Origin: Turbatrix aceti
Lineage: Eukaryota > Nematoda > Chromadorea > Rhabditida > Panagrolaimidae
DNA: 64,000 nucleotides
Assembly (NCBI GenBank): GCA_963969345.1
Contig: OZ017768.1
Location: 4,178,718 to 4,242,717 of the forward strand
Reading direction: 5' to 3'
Shown here in pieces: positions 45,634-56,350 of the stretch (position 1 is its first letter; every line of letters begins with the position of its first letter). The position numbers and the translations under genes were made by a program. Below the pieces are notes generated by a model, which worked only from the letters and a program-made list of their open reading frames with translations, was not told the origin of the DNA and did not search any database.

Positions 45634-46784
45634 TCATCCGACAACCTCGCCAACAAGCCGGTCGAAGGCCTTTTCCTTGGCAATGTAATCCACGATCCAG
45701 GGATGATCGGGGTGTTCGTCCCGGAGTTGGTTAACGTAGCGGGCCGCGACTTCGGGGGCCTTGCCGAGGGCCTGGGTGACGACGAGCAGGTTGATGATGA
45801 CGTCTGCGTCGTTGGCGTCGCGCTGTTCGGCTTCGTGGAGCACCTGTTCGGCTTCTTCGAACTTGCCCTGCTGGATGAGGGACGAAGCCTGGCTCACCTG
45901 AAGATAGGGCGTCGCGCCGTACTTGTCGATCATCTCCTGGTAGATGTAGAAAGCTTCCTGCAGCTTTTCTTTGCCCTGGAATACAGAAAAAAATATTTGG
46001 GTACAGAAAAACAAAAAAAAAACACTTACGGCAGCCATGTTGATCCAGGCGAGAGCGAGCTGGGTCACCGTGGCGTCCTCGTTGATTTCTTGCATCTTCT
46101 TCCATTCCTTCCTGGAAAAAAAGCAAAGTAAAAGCAAAAACATAAAAATATAAACTCACAATGCCAAATCAGGCCGATCGAGCTTCAACAAGCACTGGAC
46201 GACGGATGCGCGAACTTCGAGCGATTCCGACAGATGGAGAGCTCTCAGGGCATCGTCCACGTTCTAAAAAACATAAAAACATGCAAGTTAACCCCTGTAA
46301 AAAAGACTTACGTTGTGTCGAACAAGAATATCAGCAGCGAGAAGGAGATTGACATCGTCAGCATCGATGTTGCCGGCAACCTCAGCTTCGACCTGGGTAG
46401 CGATTGCAGCGCTAAAAAACACACGCATAAGCACACAATTTCCCCCAAGGCATAAAATCAACTCACCGCTTGCCAGGATTGGCAATGTACTCGGCAAAGC
46501 GTCGGACAGCAGCGAGTGCCGGAGGCGCTCCAGTCGCGGGAATCTCGTTCAGAGCAACGGACGTCTTTCCAAGAGCGATGTAGGCCCGGTAAAGGAAGGA
46601 ATCGCGAACTACCTTGTCGGCATCTGAACGAACACGAACGCTCTGAAATAATTGAAATCATACGTGTACAACAAAATAGTTCTTCAAAGTCAAAAAAACA
46701 AACCTGTGCTTCCTTGATGCACTGCTGATAGGCGCCGAGGTAGTAATTGTTGCGAACATCGAATAGTTGATCGACGTCAGCCAT
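45634..46784 (-). CDS. cope-1: Coatomer subunit epsilon (epsilon-COP)
   Basis: Six exons in phase: 46784-46704, 46642-46467, 46411-46312, 46263-46160, 46111-46030 and 45975-45634, giving 294 residues, normal for COPE. The N-terminus DQLFDVRNNYYLGAYQQCIK, DSFLYRAYIALGK, ALRALHLSESLEVRASVVQC, MQEINEDATVTQLALAW and the end IAKEKAFDRL match epsilon-COP. It is a TPR-like solenoid that binds alpha-COP in the COPI coat for Golgi-to-ER traffic. An acceptor (CTCTTCAG) ends one base before the ATG, a clear trans-splice arrangement. Every intron is short (about 50-60 bases). Confidence 0.95.
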
Positions 46785-48302
46785 TCTGAAGAGTGCAGAA
46801 GTCACAAAACGCTCACGCAGGGTGAAGACAAGTTTGGATTCATCATCCACGTCGCTTCGTGTTATTTTCGTTTCGAGAACCGTGAATGCGCACGCGTCAC
46901 AGCTGTAAAAGACAAATCAACCGTAAACGAAATTACGATACCATACTTTATTTTCTTTGTGTATAGGCCTGTGTTTTTGTGTTTTTCAAAATTTGTTACT
47001 TTTTTTGACTGAAGCTATTGCTACTCTATGGTTTCCACATTATATTTTTTTCAAAAAGATAGCAAATTGCTTCCGGGGACAGATAATGCAATGGCCTGGG
47101 AAAACATGATTTTATTACATTTTTTTGGGGGTATGCATGTTCCTACCAGGTCACAAATCATCGATCTCGTATCATTGCACTGGTATCTATGCCACCTGAC
47201 GGCCAGGCCAGGTGAAGTGATTGAAACGACAAAAAATCGTGTCCAACAACTACCTGCTTGTCATAAAATTTTTTTATCGTTCTGTGTGAAAGTTTTTGTT
47301 TCGCTTCGCTGTCGATCGTTTGTTTTCCCAACGAGATGGAGAAAGTGATTGACTCGTCTGGGCTCAGTCAGGCTGGCAGGCGCGCCCTACCCTGCCAGAC
47401 TCGAGCTCTTCCGGGTATGGAGCGCGCGCGCGCACGCTGTGATCTGCAGACACAAGCTTCTTCTAAACATTTTTAAATCCTTTAGGCCATCAGAGAGGAT
47501 CATCGAGAACCTTGGTGGCGTAGCGGTGGGGGTGTGGTTAGTCGGTGGTGGTATTGGTGGTGGAGGCGACGTCGGCTTGTCATTTGAGAGCTGTCGGTCG
47601 TCCCCGGGCCTCCCTCTTAACAATCGCGGACGTAACTCGGACGAGACACGGACGCTTTGGGGATGATGCGAATCACAGCAGCAGGTGTATCGCAGAGACT
47701 CCTCGGGCAAATGAAACTTTTGTCAATCGACGAACAAGACGCGAAACGTCGTCGACATGTGGCAGGCACAAGAGAGAGCCAGCCAGCCAATCCCCGTCCC
47801 CTCCGGCTGTCATTTTTTTTTCTTCAAATCCCCTTCCTGCCTTTCCGTGTCGTTAATCCGGAAGACCGCGTTACCTTCCATCCCGTAAGCAAGCTGAGTC
47901 TTAGCGCCCCGTGTCGAACGCCAAGGCGAGACCAAGTGCCTCATAAAAGGCGTCGCCCCGTGGCCGCCGTCGGCCTCACCTGTCCCCCCTCCCCCCAAAA
48001 GTCAAATTCAAGTCAAGTCGTCGGGAAGGGTCCTCTGGCTAGAACCTTTCTCAATTAGTCAATTTGTTGTTTTTTTGTGCGTGGCTGTCGTGCGTCGTCG
48101 CGACTCGTGTCAATCACACGCAATAAGCCCCGCGTAATAGTTTGCCATTGCCGTGACCGAGAAACAACGCCCGCCGTACCCGCACCACCACTACCACGCC
48201 TTGCAGGCTAGGCGCGCATGCGTCTCAGAGGCCGTTGGAAGAAGAAGAAGAGCCATCACCATCACCATTCATCCACCGCCAAAGCAGAAGCATGTCTGTG
48301 TC
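46785..48302. other. Intergenic region between divergent COPE and acetylcholinesterase
   Basis: No exon was identified. It probably contains the promoters of both genes. A cgcgcgcgc run lies near 47426. Confidence 0.35.
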
Positions 48303-51300
48303 ATGAGTTGTTGCGGGTCCACGACGAAGCCTTTCCTCCTAACTGCTGCTGGTGGTAGTTCTAGCCGAGCGTACTTCCTATTTTTTTTCGTCTTGCTTTT
48401 TCCGTGGTTATTACAGGTAAGCGAACTGCGAGCTTGTTTCGGATGACTGACCTGGCGCTGGACCAGTGTCAGTTATAGGGGGTTTGGCCCCTTAGAAATC
48501 CTGTTATATAACTTATATAACGTATATAACTTTTATAGACTTTTGGCGCGCAAATGTTTAATTTACGGTGATTTGATAGTCTTAGCTGAGTAAAATGCTT
48601 TTTTGTCATTAAACTCCCGTGTAAATTATAGAGGACGCGGGGGTGCGTTATAGGGGGTTTGGCCCCTTAGAAATCCTCTTATATAACTTATATAACTTTT
48701 ATAGACTTTTGGCGCGCAAATGTTCAATTCCCGGTGATTTGATAGCCTTAGATGTGTAAAATGCCTTTTTGTCATTAAACTCCCGTGTAAGTTATACGGG
48801 ACGCGTTATAGAGGTTTTGGCCCTTAAAAATCCTCTGTGGTTTGGCCACATAGAACTTCTCTAGAGTCTAATGTCTAGATCATTTCTAAGATTTTTGGCG
48901 CGCAAATGTTCAATTTACGTCGATTTGATATCTCCCAGCCGCGTAAAATGCACTATTGTCCAAAAAGTCCCAAAAAGGCATTCGATGACGCATTCGGCAC
49001 TTGAAACTTGTTTGCCTTCCCCCCACCCCACCTGAAGGACTACTCGTCTTACATACATACTCCCGGCGACGTTGTCACCTCCGGCGCAAATACTCAAACT
49101 CATATAATACTTTGCCGTCGGTCGTCGTCGTTTTTCTTCTCGGTGACGGTGACGGTGACGTCTTGGCGGCCTGCACCCCCCATCATCCATCATTGCGTCA
49201 GTTTACACAAGCCGCGACTCGTGTAGAACAGCACCCGCTTAGTAATGCGATTAGGACTTTGTTTGTTGTGGCGGTACCCGTACAAATTAAATACAAATTA
49301 CGATCAACACCGATACTGCGCATGTTTACAAAAGCTCGGGGGAGGGGAATAACAAAAAAACAGCACCTGATCATGTCTGACAAATTTGTTTCAGGTATCA
49401 GCGGGTGGCGGCACACCGGTGCACGTCACGCTCAACGATGGATCGCCGGTCATTGGGGAACGGGTGCTCTCGGTGCAGAAGAAACCGGTCGTTCAGTTTC
49501 TCGGCATCCCGTATGCCGAGCCACCGGTCGGGAATCTCAGATTCCGAAAACCGCTGCCTAAACGGCCGTGGCGGGAGCCTCTCCAGGCTACGGAACAGCC
49601 TCGACCGTGCATTCAGAGCTTGGATACCTACTTCGGCGATTTTGACGGCGCAACGATGTGGAATTGTAACACGGAGATGAGCGAAGACTGTTTGTACCTC
49701 AATGTTCACGTGCCAGACCGGGTCGAAGAGGGTCGAAATCTCCCGGTGCTCATCTGGGTCTACGGCGGAGGATTCTGGTCGGGATGCATCTCGCTCGACG
49801 TTTATGACCCCAAAATCTTCGCTACTGAAGAAGAAGTAATCATTGTCGCCATGAATTACCGAGTATCCATGTTCGGATTTCTCTACCTCGGAACAGATGC
49901 CGCTCCCGGCAATGCCGGTCTCTGGGACCAGAATATGGCGATTCGATGGGTCCATGCCAACATCGACCGCTTCGGAGGCGATCCTGAACGGATTACTCTC
50001 TTCGGCGAATCAGCAGGGGCAGCTTCCGTGTCGATGCACATGCTGAGTGCCAAGTCGACGCCATTCTTCGCGCGTGCCATCATCCAGAGCAGTTCAGCGA
50101 TGGCGCCTTGGGCCATCGAAGACCGGGAAATTCTCCTGAATCGCGCAATTTCGGTGTACAACACGCTGCAGTGCGGAAACATGACAGCTTATCAGCGGGA
50201 CGTTGATAAGATTCTCGTCTGTCTCCTTCAAGCATCGGCAAACATGCTCCGTGCCGCTGAATGGGAAGCTGCACTCGAGTTTGCCGATTTTCCGTGGGTC
50301 CCGTTGGTGGACGGAGAATTTCTGGTTGAGAATCCGGCGACATCGGTTAAGGCGGGGCATTTTAAGAAGACACAGCTCCTTGCTGGGACGAATTTGGACG
50401 AGTCCATCTACTTCATTGTCTACCATTTAGTTGTGAGTGATTTTGCAGGGTTTATTTATTAGCGTTTGCCAGAGGTGTTATTTTTGATACTTCAAGGCAT
50501 ATGTTGTTTTTCGGACGCCATCTGGCATCATAGGGGTTGAAATAATTTTTTATGGGCCATTTGGCGTCTCGTGCCACAACTCACTCAACTGGTCCCACAA
50601 CGATTTTTTTGTTTTGGCGCCTGACTGGTCCTACAACGATTTTTTGTTTTGGGGCCTGATTGGTCCTACAACGATTTTTTGTTTTGGCGCCTGACTGGTC
50701 CTACAACGATTTTTTGTTTTGGGGCCTGATTGGTCTCACAACGATTGTTTATTTATTTGTTTATTTCTTTGCAGGACGTGTTCCCGGTAAACAACTTCTT
50801 CGAGCAAAAAGTGTTCATTCAGTCCCGCGATGCGTGGATCCACGCAATCAGACGCCTCCTACCCCAGCAGATCCTGCAGTCCTCGCTCGCGATGCAGGCC
50901 ATCGTGCACGAGTACGAGCCCGCCCAGCTGCCGGTCGAGCCGCAGGACTGGCTGAGATCGGTGGATCGCATGCTCGGCGACTTCCTCTTTACCTGCAGCG
51001 TGACAAACTTTGCGCAGGCCCACACCACCCACGGAGGATCCACGTTCTACTACCATTTTACGCATTTTTCGAGTCAGCAGACGTGGCCCTCGTGGATGGG
51101 CGTGCTCCACGGCTACGAGGTCAATTTCATCTTTGGCGAGCCCTATGATGGCACTCGGTTCAAGTACACTCGGGAAGAGAAGGAACTCTCAGCGCGATTT
51201 ATGCGGTATTGGGCCAATTTTGCCCGCGCTGGGTAAGATTTTGTGATTTTTGGGTTTGAATAATTTTGGACCTTCAGCGATCCGAATAAGAACGTGGACG

Positions 51301-52101
51301 GATCGTACACGCCGGATCTATGGCCACCGTACAACGCGGAGTCCCAAGAATTTATGAATTTGACTGTCGAATCAGACTACACGAAACGGGGCTCCAAGAG
51401 AATCGGCAGCGCTTTGAGGCGAAAGCAGTGCGCGCTCTGGAACACCATTGTGCCCAAGCTGCTCGCAGTCACAGGTAAGCAGGTTAATTACCAATAATTA
51501 GCAAAAATTCGGGTTTTCGGACGGTACCCAAAAATTTGGGTTATTACTGATTTTTTTAATTATGTATTTTTGGCAAAAAAAAAACATGAAATAAATATAA
51601 AAAAACTTTGTTCCAAAAAAGCGATATATTCACAGTTTGATTTTTCGAACACAAAAAAATGGGTTTCCAAAATTTAGGATTTTTCGGTCGATCATCGAAA
51701 AATTTGGGTTAGGGGTTGAGTTTTCGGTTGTGTATCCGAAAGTTCTAATTTAAAAAAAAAATATTGTTTTTTAACAATTTTACCAAAAAAAACACGAAAA
51801 AGTCAGAATTTTCGTTCCAAGAGGCGAAAATTCGGACTTTTTCGTTCCGACAAAAAAATCCAGTTTTTTCTTGTGGGGTATTCAAATACTCGGTTTTTTT
51901 GCGGCACATTTTTTTGACCACTTCTTATCTCACAAAATTTCAGCCGACGTCGGAGAATCCTTCGTGCGCTGGCGACAGCAGATGGACCGCTGGGAGTCAG
52001 AATACATCGTCGACTGGCAGTACCACTTTGAGCAATATAAAAAGTACCAGGCGTACCGGCACCTCGACGCCGACGAAGGCCATTGCCGTCTGTCTCCGTG
52101 A
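48303..52101 (+). CDS. ace-1: Acetylcholinesterase with C-terminal T-peptide (ACE-1 type)
   Basis: Five exons in phase: 48303-48416, 49395-50432, 50775-51232, 51278-51474 and 51944-52101, giving 654 residues. Exon 1 is a signal peptide (SSRAYFLFFFVLLFPWLL). The choline-site Trp is in MWNCNTEMSEDCLYLN. The oxyanion loop is YGGGFWSG, the nucleophile GESAGAAS (Ser about residue 244), the acid is in GTNLDESIYF and the histidine in WMGVLHGYEVNF. All three catalytic residues are present. The last exon encodes the tryptophan amphiphilic tetramerisation tail (VRWRQQMDRWESEYIVDWQY) with a late Cys, as in worm ACE-1. It hydrolyses acetylcholine at synapses. Introns 1 and 2 hold tandem repeats. Cys follows the oxyanion loop (SGCISLD) where Torpedo has Ser. 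Confidence 0.93.
48472..48962. repeat. Three-unit tandem repeat in acetylcholinesterase intron 1
   Basis: Units begin at 48472, 48647 and 48805 with gttatag(g/a)gg and share ttttggcgcgcaaatgtt and taaaatgc. Periods are about 175 and 158 bases; the third unit is the most diverged. Confidence 0.8.
50590..50747. repeat. 35-base tandem repeat in acetylcholinesterase intron 2
   Basis: About four and a half units of tggtcctacaacgatttttt plus gttttgg. The unit ends alternate between gcgcctgac and ggcctgat, so the true period is a 70-base dimer. Confidence 0.85.
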
Positions 52102-52255
52102 GGCTTCCATCCCGGCCACAGGCGCCATCGCCGTCTCCTACAGCGAGCTTTCACTCCTCCCCTTCTCTCCCGTCCCAGACATGATCTCTCGAGTGCCTGA
52201 CCCAGCATTTCCGCAGCCCATGTGCAAACAGATGCCTTTATCGTACCCTGATAAA

Positions 52256-52261
52256 AATAAA
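52256..52261 (+). terminator. Poly(A) signal AATAAA of acetylcholinesterase
   Basis: It lies 155 bases after the stop at 52101 and 34 bases before the end of the convergent RBMX2 gene. Confidence 0.6.
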
Positions 52262-52294
52262 GCCAAACATGTATTATTCGACAATTTTTGAATA

Positions 52295-53675
52295 TTAATG
52301 GATGCGCTTCGGTTTGTAGTGCTCCTCGTCCTTCCACTTGTGCTGCTTCTCGCCGTGCTGCTGTCGATCGATCTCGCGCACCGTTTTGAACATTTCGATG
52401 TCGCGCCAATCTGCCTTGTCGAAATCCGGTCGGATGTTGTGCGTCGGACCTGTCGGCACTTCCTTCCGCTTTTTGTTGAAGTTGAAGTGCTCTGTTTGGC
52501 CGTAGAAATCCACGTCGTCGATTTTCTCGTCGAGCTTCTTCTTCTTGTTGTCCCACCTGCCTTCGGCGTCGGCGCGGCCTCGTTCTTCGTCTGGCGTGCT
52601 TTCTCGGAGCCTTTTTTGGAGTTTTTTGGCCTAAAAATGTCAAAAACATTAAAAATTGATGAAAAAATCAAAAAACCTAAAAAATGAATAAAAACAAACA
52701 AAAAAGCAAAAAAATTCAAAGTAAAAAACTGAAAATGAATGAAAAAAATTTTTTTTTAATATAAAAAAAATGATCGAAAATAAAGCAAAAAATGTTAAAA
52801 ATAAATGAAAAAAAACATTAAACATAAATTTTAAAAACAAATAACGTTAAAATTATGATTAATGAAATTGCAAAAAAATGTTTAAAAAAATAAATGAAGA
52901 AAGAAAACAACAAAAAAATGCATTGAAAAAAATTTAAAAAAAAATTAAAAGAAATAAAAATATCAGAAAAAAACCATTGAAAATAAATTTAAACAAAAAA
53001 CAAAAACATACCCATTTTTCGCGTTTCTTCTCGTCCTTTTCTCGCTTCTTTCGTTCCTTTCTAGCTTTTCGGAACTCTTTATCCAATTCGTCGTCCACCT
53101 TGACGACCTTCTTCTCGGAAAGTTTGCTCGCCCTGAGCCGTTCCTTCTCCAGCCTCCGAGCTTCTTCCTCGGCATCCTCCTCGTCGATTTCGATGGGCTT
53201 CGGCGCACATCCTTCCGCCCAGAGTTTTCGGACGCTTTCGTCGACGGATTCTTTGTACTTGGGCACTTTGTACTCTTCGACATGGTCCACCTGGATGATC
53301 CTGCCGCAAAGCTTGATGCCATTCAGATTGTCGACTGCCAGAACGGTAGATCGCTGATCTGCGTAACAAAGATAGCAGAATCCGCGGGATTTTCCTGTTT
53401 CCCGGTCTCGGATGAGGTTGATGTTCACCAATTCGCCGTACCTGCAAAAAAAATCGATTTATCATTTAGCAAACATGTATTTCAAGAAAAACTCACTGTG
53501 AAAAAGCGACAATAATATCGCCTTCGTTGAGATCGAAGGACAGAGAACCGACGTAAATCCACGCAGATTTGGAATATTTGTTGTGCCAGGATTTGGCAAC
53601 GTCGCCGGAGTAGTTGTGCTCGAGCTCCCGCAGGTTGAGCTCATTCTGCTGCCGGATCTTCGTCAGCCGATTCAT
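52295..53675 (-). CDS. RNA-binding protein RBMX2 (Ist3/Snu17, RES complex)
   Basis: Exons 53675-53497, 53441-53012 and 52630-52295 give 314 residues. The N-terminal RRM has WIYVGSLSFDLNEGDIIVAF (RNP2) and GKSRGFCYLCYADQRSTVLA (RNP1), and starts with the RBMX2-like MNRLTKIRQQNELN. The RRM end (VDHVEEYKVPKY) is diagnostic. The rest is charged and Lys/Glu-rich, including KKLDEKIDDVDFYG and THNIRPDFDKADWRDIEMFK. RBMX2/Ist3 belongs to the RES complex of the activated spliceosome in the nucleus. It is divergent from CenH3, with 251 bases between starts, and convergent with acetylcholinesterase. Confidence 0.93.
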
Positions 53676-53926
53676 TGTGTGCTTCTGCGACCGACACGAA
53701 TAAACAACGGCAAACACAAATAAAAGGATTTGAAGAATCGAAGAAACTTCCGCTGCGAAAAATTGCACAACAACAATTCTCACTTTATCAGGGTTCTCAA
53801 CGCGAAAAAAAAGACGCGCGCTTTGAAGCTTCCAAGCGATCGAGTGCCGCTGTCGTCTGCCGCTGCTCTCTCTTGTCTGCACCTTTTTTACTTACCTTTT
53901 TTTGTTTCTTTGATATTTGGTTTAAA
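53676..53926. promoter_or_regulatory. Shared divergent promoter of RBMX2 and CenH3
   Basis: 251 bases separate the two start codons. No TATA box is evident. The arrangement implies a bidirectional promoter, but no regulatory motif is demonstrated. Confidence 0.4.
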
Positions 53927-55020
53927 ATGCGGCAAAAAACTGCTCCACGCCCTTTTTCTGAGACCACTCATGCCAGAAGTGAGGAGTTTTCCATGTTTGA
54001 CGACGGTCACCGGTCCGTGGTCGACCCACGTAAGTTTCTATTGTTTTTTGACAACTTGCATTGATTTGCCGTTGATTTTCAGTTTCGCAGCCGCTGACAT
54101 CGACTCCGGCAACCACTTCGGGGCGAAATATTTCGTTCCCGGCTTTCATGTCGCAGCAGTCGAATCCGCTTCTGACCCCGGCTGTCGAGGATCAACGCGT
54201 GTCTTTCTCGCAGCCTGTGCCTGTGCGCTCGGCTTCACGTGTCTCACAGTCACTCTACCGCCCGGCAGTTCTCAGTCAGGTCTATGCCAGGAGTCATGCG
54301 AGCAACTTTGACGATACCCAGTCTTTGGCCTGTAAGTGATTTTTGTTGGTTGGGGAAACATTTTTTGTGCGAGGTGAATAGTTTCGACCAAAGATGGGCG
54401 AATTACTGTTTTTTTTTGTTTGCGAACAAATTTTAAATGCGAACAATTTTTTTTAATCAATTGTGTGAATTTTTGTTCTCCCGAATAGAAAAAGTGAAAA
54501 TTAGGTAGTCCACTTTTTACCGTTTTTCTAGAAATGTTATTCGCCATTTTTTGTCGGATAACATAAATTTTACCGTAACTTTTCATCGGGTGCATCTTCA
54601 TCGCCCCTATTTTTTTCAGCCTACACCTCGGGCGGCGTCGATCGCCGAAGGAAGAGAACCCCACCGCGAGTCAACAACAACACGAGCCGCATGTTCCGGA
54701 CCACTATGGTCGCAAAACGCCGCGGAAATTCCCAAAATGCTCTCCGCGAGATCAAACGTTGCCAGGCGGCGACGGCATGCCTGATCGCGAAAGCACCGTT
54801 CCTGCGCACTGTGAAGGAAATCCTGCGAGACCTGGGCTGCGGAGATCTTCGCGTCACGAAGGATTGCATCGAGGCGCTCCAGTTCGCAGCTGAGGATTAC
54901 ATGACGACTGTGTTCGAGGCGAGCAACCTCTGCGCGATCCACGCCAAGCGCGTCACCCTCATGCCCAAGGATATCCAGCTTACCAAACAGATTCTCAACG
55001 TCTTCGGCATCGAACTCTGA
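53927..55020 (+). CDS. Centromeric histone H3 variant (CenH3/CENP-A)
   Basis: Exons 53927-54029, 54083-54331 and 54620-55020 give 250 residues. The last ~94 form an H3 fold: [39 protein letters not shown], then [20 protein letters not shown] and [13 protein letters not shown]. Loop 1 (LGCGDLRV) is one residue longer than in canonical H3 (FKTDLRF), a CenH3 trait. The N-terminal tail (~155 residues) has no similarity to the H3 tail (no ARTKQTARKS) and is rich in Ser, Gln, Pro and Arg. This is the centromere-marking histone that recruits kinetochores; many nematodes spread it along holocentric chromosomes. The C-terminus extends past the usual end (ILNVFGIEL). Confidence 0.88.
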
Positions 55021-55365
55021 TTTTTTTACCTCATTTATTCTCACGTTTTCTCATATTGTTCGATTGTAAATTCATAATTTTCGAGTTCGTCACGTGTGGC
55101 AATCAGTTTTAAACTCTTAATCACAATTTTTTGACGATTTGATTTGGCACATCCTGACAGCGAAAGGCGGTAAAAAATATTTTGAGTTTCAGGGGCGACC
55201 TAATTCGTAATCGAAGTAGACCTTCGTCGCGGCGAACTGCTCTCTGAACACATTGGCATCAATGTTTTCAAGCTGATCAACACATCGACGACATTCCGTT
55301 TCCTTAATCGGGTGGCTCAGAACAGTTTTAGACGCATGGCTTTATTTGGATGCGGCGAATTGGAA

Positions 55366-55446
55366 AGGGGATTTCCTGGGAAATCTCAGGGAATTCCCCG
55401 GGAATATTCCCCCATTTTTCATTCCCTGGGGAATTTCGCAACCCTG
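55366..55446. repeat. Short palindromic repeat ending in cgcaaccctg
   Basis: Inverted gggaattcc and cctgggaaat words. The right end, read in reverse, is CAGGGTTGCGAAATTCCCC, which resembles an hAT-type terminus. The left end is unclear. Confidence 0.35.
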
Positions 55447-55627
55447 TCCGTCAAAAGCATCAAAGTGTTGTGGTCTCAGGCTTACAAACGTCAGTTTACT
55501 TCCGGTGTTAAAACAACTACAACAAATACATAATTACAATACATCAATGGGAAACAAGCTACTTACCTCCGGACCGCTCTCTGGGTTACGCGGCGGAGGT
55601 GTTTACTACGGGAAGGCTGTGTCTACC

Positions 55628-55771
55628 TGATGGCGGAGCGGTCTACCGGCGAGATCGAGACAAGAAAAGACTGTTTATTCTCAAGACGAAAAGCTATATA
55701 TATATATCAGATATCAGTAGTCACGTAGTCACCATGCAAATCCTTCAGTTAGTCACTATGCAAATCCTTCA
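55628..55771 (-). repeat. 3' LTR of the small retroelement
   Basis: 144 bases, read on the minus strand. It shares all major words with the 5' LTR, including the repeated aaggatttgcat and a (TA)n run. Confidence 0.88.
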
Positions 55772-56157
55772 GTCCTCCTCCTGGACAAAGAAGTTGTGCA
55801 CTTTGATGAAGAGATCCATCTTGCAGTCGTATCGGCACTTGCCGTGGACAGATTCCTATTTTCCAGGTACAACTCTAATGAGAGCCGCCAGACGTCAAAG
55901 TCTTCGCCCGGTTGGTAAGGGGTAGGCGGTAGCAAGACGTGTCCAAGCGTTGCTGCCTGGGTTGCCGCCGGTACGGCGGCCGACGTCGACGTAGGCACTT
56001 GCGGGACCTGTGCTGGCGGTGGTGCCGTGACGATTGCCGGGACCGGCAGTGGTGCCGGAGGCTGTCCCGAGGTACCTGACGTACCTGACATCGACGCGTT
56101 CGAGTTTAAGCCTTGTGTCGAGTTTGATCTCTCTGTCGACGATGATGATGTTGCCAT
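55756..56157 (-). CDS. Truncated Gag-like protein of the retroelement
   Basis: 133 codons from an ATG about 48 bases inside the 5' LTR. The first half is Ser/Pro/Thr/Ala-rich. The second has PYQPGEDFDVWRLSLELYLE, the type of motif that opens Gag capsid domains of LTR retrotransposons. The frame runs across the polypurine tract and stops inside the 3' LTR, showing that the rest of gag and all of pol were deleted. Confidence 0.6.
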   Translation of the reverse strand: MATSSSSTERSNSTQGLNSNASMSGTSGTSGQPPAPLPVPAIVTAPPPAQVPQVPTSTSAAVPAATQAATLGHVLLPPTPYQPGEDFDVWRLSLELYLENRNLSTASADTTARWISSSKCTTSLSRRRTEGFA

Positions 56158-56204
56158 CGACGAGGGGTAGGGAGGCGAGGGGAAAAGTAACTCTCGTCAC
56201 CAAC

Positions 56205-56350
56205 TGATGGCGGAGCGGTCTACCGGCGAGATCGAGACAAGAAAAGACTGTTTATTCTCAAGACGAAAAGCTATATATATATATATCAGATATCAGTAGT
56301 CACGTAGTCACCATGCAAATCCTTCAGTTAGTCACTATGCAAATCCTTCA
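56205..56350 (-). repeat. 5' LTR of the small retroelement
   Basis: 146 bases, nearly identical to the 3' LTR; its (TA)n run is one unit longer. Confidence 0.88.

Larger units (their letters stand above)
55628..56350 (-). mobile_element. Small LTR retroelement (TRIM-like), complete with 5-bp duplication
   Basis: Two near-identical LTRs (55628-55771 and 56205-56350) flank 433 bases. Both are TG...CA on the minus strand and carry AATAAA. The flanks are CTACC on both sides (55623-55627 and 56351-56355), a 5-bp duplication. On the minus strand a TGGTGACGAGAG sequence lies just inside the 5' LTR (primer binding site candidate). CCAGGAGGAGGAC lies just before the 3' LTR (polypurine tract). Protease and polymerase are absent. 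The LTRs differ mainly by one AT dinucleotide, so the insertion is young. Confidence 0.9.

Noticed and set aside
50590..50747. Regular direct repeats that might suggest a CRISPR array
   Set aside because: Units are contiguous with no unique spacers, within a eukaryotic intron.
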